Part shown: positions 58,901 through 64,000 of the stretch, piece after piece
Layout: each line of letters starts with the position of its first letter
Position numbering within the stretch: the stretch's first letter is position 1
Source: Patiria pectinifera
Lineage: Eukaryota; Echinodermata; Asteroidea; Valvatida; Asterinidae
Assembly: GCA_029964075.1 (NCBI GenBank)
Contig: CM057129.1
Span: 25,969,430-26,033,429, forward strand
DNA length: 64,000 nucleotides
Direction: 5' to 3'
Program-made: the position numbers and the translations under genes
The notes under the pieces: model-generated
What the model was told of the DNA's origin: nothing
The model's database searches: none
What the model saw: the letters and a program-made list of their open reading frames with translations, nothing else

Positions 58901-61900
58901 TGCCTAGGGATCCCCCCCCCCCGAAAAAACACCCAACCTCCCCCTTCCCTCCAAAGAACCCAACAACACCAAACCAGACATGAGAATGAATTTCAATGGA
59001 AAAAAACCCCAGGAAACATGTGCAAAAACAGGAAAAAAGATGTGAATCAGACCAAAAAAAAAACCCCAAACAGGCTAAAAGTGAATAAAAACGCAGAAAT
59101 TTGGGCCAAAAAAACCCCAAATGAATTCTTGTTTAAACACAAAGATTCTCATGCCTGCACCGAACACCCAAACAAAGAAACAACACACGTTGTGGTTTGT
59201 TTACATGTGCGCTTTCCTACGGGAGCCAGGTTGGGACGAGAGCCACCAAGCTCCCATAGTAAGCAGACTTGTAATCAAAGAGTGACGCGATTACATCTAT
59301 TCTAGAATATTGAGGGTGTGGCAGATAGGGAATCTGCAGCCAACTTACATGTGAGCCTGCAGTATTTCAATCACGTCTGTCTGATTGAACTTTGTGGCCC
59401 AATCTAAAGGAGTCCTGAATGAATAAAACAAAACATGAAACAATTATAATAGGACCAAAATTAACAGTCATGTTCTTAATCAGAGAACAAGAGAACTTCT
59501 GTCCAATTATCAGGGGATTTGTCTACCTTTAGAGCCTTTGCTTCAACTTCTGAAGGAAGTACACAACCTACATATTCATGTCCATGTAAGGCCAAAAAAA
59601 AAAAGTCTCCGGTTTCTGGTATGCGCGCGCGTCGCCGTAGCCATGCGCGTCGGCAAAATGAAAAAGTTTTTTTTTCAATGAAAGATGATGTCTCAAAACC
59701 GCCAAACTCACTGGTTTGACTGGAATCCTGCTGCACAATTTTAACGTGTTTTTAGATTGGGTTATGGTCGAGAATAAGCTTTATGTGGCCTCTCTGGACT
59801 CCCATATATTTGCACTAAGTTTAGTCGGGCACCATTTGCAGTCATCAGCTGACATTTGAAGCAAAAAAGTTTGGTTAAAAAAAAAAAAAAGCCGCGGCGA
59901 CGCACCACTTTTTGGGCAAGCTCCATACCAGAAACCGGAGACTTTTTTTTTTTTTGGCCTAAATATTCTTGAAGAGGTTTATAACTATTGAAAAGTCAAG
60001 TTCATTTCTTTGTTAGAAATGCCAACCCTGTCAAACATTTACTGGAACAGCTAAATCCACAAGGAATGAATCCTGCTTAATCCAAGAGCTCTGTATGGAT
60101 AAGATATCGTCTTCATTCACCACTCTAACAAGAAGACACATCAACACATAAACACTGATAGATTATTCTTCACTCATTTTCATATCTCCAAAAACATCGT
60201 GTTGGTTACAAGAGTTTACTGACCAAAAGATTCTGCAACTTGATGAGTAAAGGTATCAATAGACAATGCTGATACCGCTCTAGCCAATACACAAAATATT
60301 ATTAATTTCAAAGAAGCAGTTTGACTTCTCACATGTCATTTGAAGCTCTTTGTGTAGGATTAGCTCCGAGACTAAGTAATCTCTCAACAACCTCCACGTT
60401 GCCCCGCCCAGAAGCCAACATAAGGGGCGTGGCACTGGTTTCAGAATGGGCGTAGTCAACTGTGAAAGTGAATAATGAATGATGTAATATTGAAGTAGGG
60501 CAGCAGAGAGGGGTAAAGAACCTCCACGTTGCCCCACCCAGATGCCACCATCAGGGGTGTGGCACTAGTTTCAGAATGGGCGTAGTCAACTGTGAAAGTG
60601 AATAATGAATGATGTAATATTAAAGTACGGCAACAGAGAGGGGTAAAGAACCTCCAAGTTGCCCCACCCAGATGCCAACATCAGGGGCGTGGCACTAGTT
60701 TCAGAATGGGCGTAGTCAACTGTGAAAGTGAATAATGAATGATGTAATATTAAAGTAGGGCAACAGAGAGGGGTGAACAACCTCCTCATTGTCCAACCCA
60801 GATGCCAACATCAGGGGTGTGGCACTAGTTTCAGAATGGGCGTAGTCAACTGTGAAAGTGAATAATGAACGATGTAATATTAAAGTAGGGCATCGGAGAG
60901 GGGAAAACAACCTCCTCATTGTCCCACCCAGATGCCAACTTCAGGGGTGTGGCACTAGTTTCAGAATGGGCGTAGTCACCTGTGAAAGTAAATAATGAAT
61001 GATGTAATATTAAAGTAGGGCAACAGAGAGGGGTAAACAACCTCCACGTTGCCCCCGATGCCAACATCAGGGGTGTGGCACTAGTTTCAGAATGGCTGTC
61101 AACAATAATAACAATGTGGTGCTTATACATGTATAGCACTTTATACCAAAGGTCGCCCAGCACTCCAAAATTATAATCCCCTGTTCATCAGGCCATGACA
61201 CAATTTGTTTCTTCAGCAGCTCGAGATCAGTGCAATCTGGTCTGTACCTTCACAGTTACCATTAATACTCTTGGGTGGAAAGCACTCTTGTGGTAAAGTC
61301 TCTTGCCTAAGAACACAAGCACCATGTTCCCCGTTAGGGTTCGAACCCAGTCACCAGAGTAGCTTGAGACCGTAACTTACCACTGACGTTCTCATTTAAT
61401 ATCAGGTGCATGAGCTGGTCGAATGATTCAGATTTGCCCTTCAGCCAGCAGTCCCCGAGGGCGCTGTCCATGGCTTTCATCAACCACTCAGACATGTCCG
61501 CTACATCTACTGAGGCCTAATATATTACAGACAAAAACATGGAAAGGGTTTTTTAATACCATCTTATGACAATTCCAAGGGTGAGATTGGGAGAAACTGA
61601 AAAATGAAAAATCCTTGAAATAATCGGCAGAGGGTTTGAGGGTCAGGGAGCAACGTAGGGTCTGTGTATATGTTTGTATTCGCTTATGTTTGTTTGTATG
61701 TTTATAAGTGAAAATACCTTTGCGGTAAAACCTCAGGAATTCCAGATTTTAAATTGGATTCTTTAAAAATCCTAAAATCAGGAAAAATCCTGACAAAAAA
61801 TCTTGAAATCAGAAAAAATCCTGACAAAAATAATTCTTCAAAACAGGAAATCCTAACAAACAAAATCTTGTTATCAGGGAAATCCTGACATAAAATCTTG

Positions 61901-62296
61901 AAATCAGGAAAAATCCTGACAAAAATAATTCTTCAAAACAGGAAATCCTAACAAACAAAATCTTGTTATCAGGGAAATCCTGACATAAAAATCTTGAAAT
62001 CAGGAAAAATCCTGACAAAAATATCTTGAAATCAGGAAAACTCCCGACAAAAAATCTTGAAATTAGGAAAATCCTAACAAAAAATCTTGAAATCAGGAAA
62101 AATCCTGACAAAAAAATCTTGAAATCAGTCAGAAAAACCTGACAAATTCTTGTACAAAGTGTTTGCTGATGCCTGCCATTCAAGACCTAAGATTGAACTT
62201 CAGCACATGTAGCATCAAGCTTGTGCATCATCAGATCAATATTCTTCTATGATTTTTTTCAGATGGTCAGTTGAGAGCTTTCAAAGTTTTCATTGT

Positions 62297-62335
<39 letters not shown>

Positions 62336-63953
62336 TTTCAGCCACATCCAACAACGCAAGTGCCAATAACAGGATGGATAAAGTTGTAGTAAGCTCTACT
62401 ATTCGACAGCTGATTATTAAAAAAAACTGTTTGTAGAAGTTCTGAAGAGCAACAAATAGGAATCATCATCGATTGCTAAGGAAACAAGAATATTCACTTC
62501 ACAGATAGCGTGTTAGGAAACGAAATGCCTCATCAATGACCGAGCAAAGAGTACTCACATCCAGCGATGCCTTGTCACTGTTTGCCCCACTCAACCCACT
62601 AACAGCAGAGAAGTCCTGAGAGAGTTTACTGACATCATCATCTTGCTCAGAAGGTACAGGACTGATGGCACTGGGCTCCTTGTACCACTCATTCAGCTCA
62701 ACAGTCTGTTTGGCCACTGAAACAAAAGAAACTCACTGCCTGATGAATATATTCAGATAATAATAATAATAATAATAACAGGTTCTTATATAGTGCTTTT
62801 AACTAAGATCATAATCATTGGGCCAATTAAACATTCCATATACCATCTCAGCTCCCTGGGGAGTATACAGCTCGATGCTGCCTGTTAGGCGCAAGGAATC
62901 TAATTCAATCATAATAACCATCACTGCCCTCACAGGTACCCATTTACTCCTGGGTGGAGAGAAGCAATGAGTGACAAAGTGCCTTGCTCAAGGGCACACG
63001 CACCATGACCCCGCCAGGACTCGAACCCACGACCTGCAGCTTTACCCACAGACCACGAATCAGTGCCCTTAACCACGAGGCCACAGCACTCCATATATGA
63101 AATGCCTAAACAATGACCTAGGAAAGATAACCAGATAAAACACATGTCGGTAACTAAATTTGTTCAAATAAACCACAGAGGAAACTGACTAGGTGTATTC
63201 TAATCATTTTTAAAGTTGAACAAAGAAATTCACTGGATAGGGGTCTGAACCTGCGACCTCCAGATTGCCGTTCCAGTGCTCTACCAACTGAATTATCCAG
63301 TCAATAGGGCTGGATAGCTCAGTTGGTAAAACACTGGAACGGCAATGCGGAGGTCGCAGGTTCAAACCCTAATTCAGTCCATTTCTTCGTTCAATTTTAA
63401 AGGTTACTAAATATGTTAGAAAAAGCAACGAACCAAAATACTAAACAAAAAAGTGATCTTCAAAACCCAATCGTCTCCGTCCTTTTTTGTTCATGTTAAT
63501 TGCTTTCTTGGCTAAGCTGTTATAATTTTAATTTTTTTTTTAAAGATAATTTGCAACTTACATTTTGTCTTTTCTTTCATGAACTTTTTCATTTTGTCGT
63601 TGGTGTACCCAGTGCTGTATCAACGGAGAGAGTGACAATAAAGATATTACCTGTACACCTTTTTTCCTGGTAAATTGTAAATTCAAATCTTGTGAACAAT
63701 TGAAGCTTGTCCAATAGTTGGATTTGGAATGCAGTATTGATTGAAACAAACACAATTCACAAACAGAAAACTGGTTCTGGAACAAAATATAATCCAAAAC
63801 AATTCTGGGTTCTGACAGAAATATTGATCGGGTGAGGATCCGGACATATAATTATGGTAAGGATTAAAGAACAAAAGAAAGTGAGATGTTTTCATTACCA
63901 TTTCAGTGCATCCTCAAGAAAAAGTTCCTCCACATCAAAGATTTTGCCTGGAA
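38399..63953 (-). CDS. YTHDC2: YTHDC2, m6A-binding 3'-5' RNA helicase (24 exons, 5' partial)
   Basis: In mammals this DExH helicase reads m6A and drives meiotic entry with MEIOC. Exons, transcript order: 63899-63953, 63562-63614, 62559-62716, 61381-61516, 60333-60459, 59349-59414, 58071-58246, 56605-56786, 55771-55851, 55134-55216, 54386-54491, 53175-53294, 52083-52248, 50896-51002, 49805-49899, 47558-47734, 45947-46084, 44940-45168, 43293-43485, 41517-41642, 40285-40904, 39864-40021, 39166-39250, 38399-38848. All junctions are AG/GT and in phase, giving 1294 codons plus stop. Order: [18 protein letters not shown], ankyrin insertion, helicase motifs IV-VI, HA2/OB region ([11 protein letters not shown] to GIGQRPKPM), Gly-Met repeat, YTH domain, new tail. 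R3H and motifs I-III lie upstream of the window. The codon joining the first two exons reads TGC (Cys) where human has Trp. Confidence 0.95.
40477..40764 (-). repeat. Coding 24-bp minisatellite: 12 Gly/Met-rich octapeptides in YTHDC2
   Basis: Twelve tandem 24-bp units encode GVSGGMGP, with variants ending GA, GH, KP or NP. They sit between the OB-fold region and the YTH domain. The period is a multiple of three, so unit gain or loss keeps the frame. The other frames are also open, which explains long apparent ORFs on both strands. Confidence 0.95.
41809..42164. mobile_element. MITE with CAGGCGATTCACAAT ends, copy 2 (YTHDC2 intron)
   Basis: Starts ATTCAGGCGATTCACAATG and ends ATTGTGAATCGCCTGAAT. 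The interior matches 5457-5803. It directly abuts the TTAA element that starts at 42172. Confidence 0.75.
42172..42735. mobile_element. TTAA-flanked AGGGTCCATG MITE, intact copy
   Basis: TTAA at 42168-42171 and 42736-42739 flanks ends AGGGTCCATGAAAT and CATTGCATGGGCCCT. It contains CTGAGGGCGCTGTTGCTGTG and a small direct duplication of CAAATTTGCATCAGCA near 42590-42620. Partial copies are at 17806-18340 and 31705-32560. TTAA duplication is again piggyBac-like. Confidence 0.75.
44231..44403. mobile_element. Small inverted-repeat element (AGTCGAGTCCATCACAAGTCC)
   Basis: GGGATATAGTCGAGTCCATC and ACAAGTCC at the left pair with GGACTTGTGATGGACTCGAC and TACATCCC at the right. About 173 bp. Words of the same kind (GAGTCGAGTCC, GGACTTGTGA) recur near 46135-46260 and 12480-12600. 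Confidence 0.65.
45271..45858. mobile_element. Non-autonomous hAT-type transposon with 8-bp target duplication
   Basis: Perfect 8-bp duplications GTTGCTCC (45263-45270 and 45859-45866) flank an element starting TAGGGTCC and ending GGACCCTA. An 8-bp duplication and a TAGNG terminus are hallmarks of the hAT superfamily. The subterminal sequence is rich in ATCGATAT-type words. The 74-aa frame inside (45471-45695) has no transposase motif I can see. It lies in the YTHDC2 intron between exons 45947-46084 and 44940-45168. Confidence 0.85.
46259..46493. mobile_element. MITE with GGGCCAATTTCATAGAGC ends
   Basis: GGGCCAATTTCATAGAGCTG continuing CTTAAGCA pairs with TGCTTAAGCAGCTCTATAAA continuing ATTGGCCC, a 28-bp inverted pair with a few mismatches in a 235-bp element. 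It splits an older repeat containing GACTTGTGA/AGACTTGACTG words. Confidence 0.7.
47180..47440 (+). repeat. tRNA-derived SINE-like repeat
   Basis: GGGATGGCACAGTGGTTTC (A-box-like) and GGGTTTCGATTCC (B-box-like) head a unit that continues with GGGTTTTCAGTC and TTTTCCCC. It is in a YTHDC2 intron. Part of 51337-51640 has a similar design. Confidence 0.55.
50095..50450. repeat. Dispersed repeat shared with 11330-11640
   Basis: Both copies share CAGTCAAAAT, GTGACTGTTTT, AACAG, CATAAAGCAGG, TATGATCTGACT and TTTGACTGTCTGTGACTG in the same order. No terminal structure or coding frame was found. Confidence 0.6.
51287..51400. repeat. Inverted pair of tRNA-like sequences (foldback)
   Basis: GAGCCGGGAACTGAATTGG and AAAGGCGAGCACTTTACGCA lie just before GCGTAAAGCGCTCGCCTCT and GGTTCGTTCCCGGCTC, facing each other. 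The right arm continues into a SINE-like unit to about 51640. In a YTHDC2 intron. Confidence 0.6.
51640..52910. repeat. Cluster of GTGCAATGGAA/TTCCATTGCAC repeats flanking a YTHDC2 exon
   Basis: Blocks at 51635-51840 and 52395-52915 share ACAAGGATTTATTCAG, CGTGCAATGGAAA, AATAATTTCATT, TGTTCCATTCCA and ACATTCATTATTTGTATA. A third relative is at 41050-41340. Internal parts are mutually inverted (GTGCAATGGAAGTTCCATTG). The exon at 52083-52248 sits between two copies. A G+C-rich patch is at 52485-52505. Confidence 0.6.
53447..54008. mobile_element. Foldback/MITE element with about 150-bp imperfect arms
   Basis: The left arm (CTCCCGAGGACAATGC, TAATATAACACTCTCCCATA, AGGACCGTTTTGAACAAAAGA) pairs with the right arm (TCTTTTCTTGAAAACAGTCC, TATGGGAGAATGTTATATTA, CAAGGCCTTGTCCTCAGAC). 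The two 150-190-aa frames here run through the arms on opposite strands and are not genes. In a YTHDC2 intron. Confidence 0.65.
55204..55309. repeat. 53-bp tandem duplication spanning a YTHDC2 3' splice site
   Basis: Two adjacent copies begin CATCAAAGGATTTCTGAGG at 55204 and 55257. Each includes, on the minus strand, TGTATTCCTCAG and the first exon bases. The true exon starts at 55216. The copy gives an identical acceptor 53 bp upstream, whose use would shift the frame. Confidence 0.85.
55385..55690. repeat. Dispersed repeat shared with about 22180-22480
   Basis: Both have TCATTTGCAT, TACTTGGAT(A/T)AAAGAT, GATTTCCAA(C/T)GATCAG, TTTTGGAAATAAAGA and AAAGTGTAATATCCAC in order. It lies in a YTHDC2 intron; the other copy is upstream of the SAXO5-like gene. 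Confidence 0.6.
56075..56165 (-). repeat. tRNA-like segment with perfect B box
   Basis: The minus strand has TGGTCAAGTGGTAAGACG, the perfect B box GGTTCGAGTCC and a 5-bp T stem (GTGGG/CCCAC). The acceptor stem lacks one base and the anticodon stem does not close well. I call it a tRNA-derived repeat head, not a tRNA gene. Confidence 0.5.
59590..59959. mobile_element. GGCC-ended PIF/Harbinger-type MITE, copy C
   Basis: TAA precedes GGCC at 59590 and TAA follows GGCC at 59959. The ends AGTCTCCGGTTTCTGGTATG and ATACCAGAAACCGGAGACT are the best-preserved pair of the family. 370 bp, in the YTHDC2 intron between the two ankyrin exons. Confidence 0.8.
60391..61096. repeat. 130-bp tandem array of the YTHDC2 ankyrin exon start and its splice acceptor
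   Basis: Units start at 60391, 60521, 60651, 60781, 60911 and 61041, exactly 130 bp apart; the last is truncated. The lowest-coordinate unit is the real exon. Each full copy, on the minus strand, has TTCACTTTCACAG then codons for [12 protein letters not shown] up to GNVEV, and then runs into intron-derived sequence ending in a stop. Decoy acceptors lie at about 60589, 60719, 60849 and 60979. Confidence 0.95.
61100..61378. repeat. SINE-like repeat
   Basis: GTGCTTATACATGTATAGCAC, AGTCTCTTGCCTAAGAACAC and, on the minus strand, GGGTTCGAACCC resemble the repeat at 62780-63095. It lies between the ankyrin array and exon 61381-61516. Confidence 0.5.
61770..62150. repeat. Minisatellite with self-complementary unit CAGGAAAAATCCTG
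   Basis: About a dozen imperfect units of AATCTTGAAATCAGGAAAAA with TCCTGACA. CAGG and CCTG inside each unit are complementary, so each can form a small hairpin. A longer higher-order duplication (about 61800-61985) is visible. The 124-aa Phe/Arg-rich frame is an artefact. Confidence 0.85.
62294..62339. repeat. TTTA microsatellite
   Basis: Eleven uninterrupted TTTA/ATTT units in a YTHDC2 intron. Confidence 0.95.
62757..62779. repeat. ATA microsatellite
   Basis: Seven or eight AAT units just upstream in the intron of exon 62559-62716, next to the SINE-like repeat that follows. Confidence 0.9.
62780..63095. repeat. SINE-like repeat with tRNA-related end
   Basis: GGTTCTTATATAGTGCTTTT, CAGGTACCCATTTACTCCTG, GTGCCTTGCTCAAGGGCACA and, on the minus strand, GTGGCCTCGTGGTTAAGG (A-box-like) with GGGTTCGAGTCC (B box). 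Related to 2880-3120 and 24455-24660 in the centre. Confidence 0.65.
63208..63404. repeat. Inverted duplicate of a tRNA-like sequence (foldback)
   Basis: A minus-strand tRNA-like copy (63232-63301) and a plus-strand copy (about 63310-63380) face each other across about 8 bp. Both contain CAGTTGGTA, CACTGGAACGGCAAT and GGAGGTCGCAGGTTCA. The flanks also pair (TTGAACAAAGAAAT against ATTTCTTCGTTCAA). The minus copy has a 7-bp acceptor stem (ACTGGAT/ATCCAGT) but a C before the GGC anticodon position and a weak T stem, so it is a tRNA-derived repeat. Confidence 0.7.
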
Positions 63954-64000
63954 CTGGAAGAATTTGAAAAGGAAATTCAAATTAGATGCATTGCATGTCT

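Larger units (their letters stand above)
59349..61516 (-). other. YTHDC2: YTHDC2 ankyrin-repeat insertion exons
   Basis: Exon 61381-61516 ([26 protein letters not shown]), exon 60333-60459 ([36 protein letters not shown]) and exon 59349-59414 ([19 protein letters not shown]) make the two ankyrin repeats that interrupt the helicase core in YTHDC2. In mammals this insertion helps bind the exonuclease XRN1. The TPLMLASG and TPLDWA helices are intact. Confidence 0.88.

Noticed and set aside
61809..62183. 124-aa Phe-rich frame resembling a repeat protein
   Set aside because: Translation of a minisatellite whose unit drifts in length.
63232..63380. Functional tRNA genes
   Set aside because: The minus copy has C in place of the usual U before the anticodon, a weak T stem and an irregular D stem; the plus copy lacks a good acceptor stem. 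They are better explained as tRNA-derived repeats.

Overview
The window reads as nuclear DNA of an animal, most likely an invertebrate deuterostome. An echinoderm is my best guess, from gene content, the AT-rich background and the many short inverted-repeat transposons, but this is inference and not proven. There are no bacterial features. Genes are split into small exons with GT/AG junctions, and every exon join given here keeps the reading frame and phase.

Layout: (1) 1013-5937, plus strand: the last six exons of an ALDH1/ALDH2-type aldehyde dehydrogenase; its 5' part lies before the window. (2) 11740-17276, minus strand: a complete four-exon PMF1/NNF1 kinetochore gene, 205 aa. (3) 22753-27383, plus strand: a seven-exon gene of about 486 aa resembling SAXO5/TEX45 (axonemal microtubule-associated, testis-expressed). 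(4) 31393-35093, minus strand: a complete four-exon NDUFA13 (GRIM-19) gene, 143 aa, a mitochondrial complex I subunit. (5) 38399-63953, minus strand: 24 exons of YTHDC2, from just before its ankyrin insertion to the stop codon; its N-terminal exons lie beyond position 64000. The genes do not form one pathway. YTHDC2 and SAXO5 are both germline/sperm-associated in vertebrates, but nothing here shows co-regulation.

Spacers and introns are packed with non-autonomous DNA transposons and tRNA-derived SINE-like pieces. Several have readable target-site duplications: a hAT-type element with an 8-bp duplication, a GGCC-ended PIF/Harbinger-type family with 3-bp TWA duplications, three families flanked by TTAA, and a CAGGGTG-ended Tc1/mariner-type element with a GGCC element nested in its left arm. 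A broken Tc1-type transposase lies in a PMF1 intron.

The most unusual structures are inside YTHDC2. The ankyrin exon, with its 3' splice site, has been tandemly copied into a 130-bp array that makes four decoy acceptors. A second 3' splice site is duplicated by a 53-bp tandem repeat. An in-frame 24-bp minisatellite encodes twelve Gly/Met-rich octapeptides just before the YTH domain. I saw no CRISPR array, intact rRNA or tRNA gene, or gene cluster that would make a new biological system.
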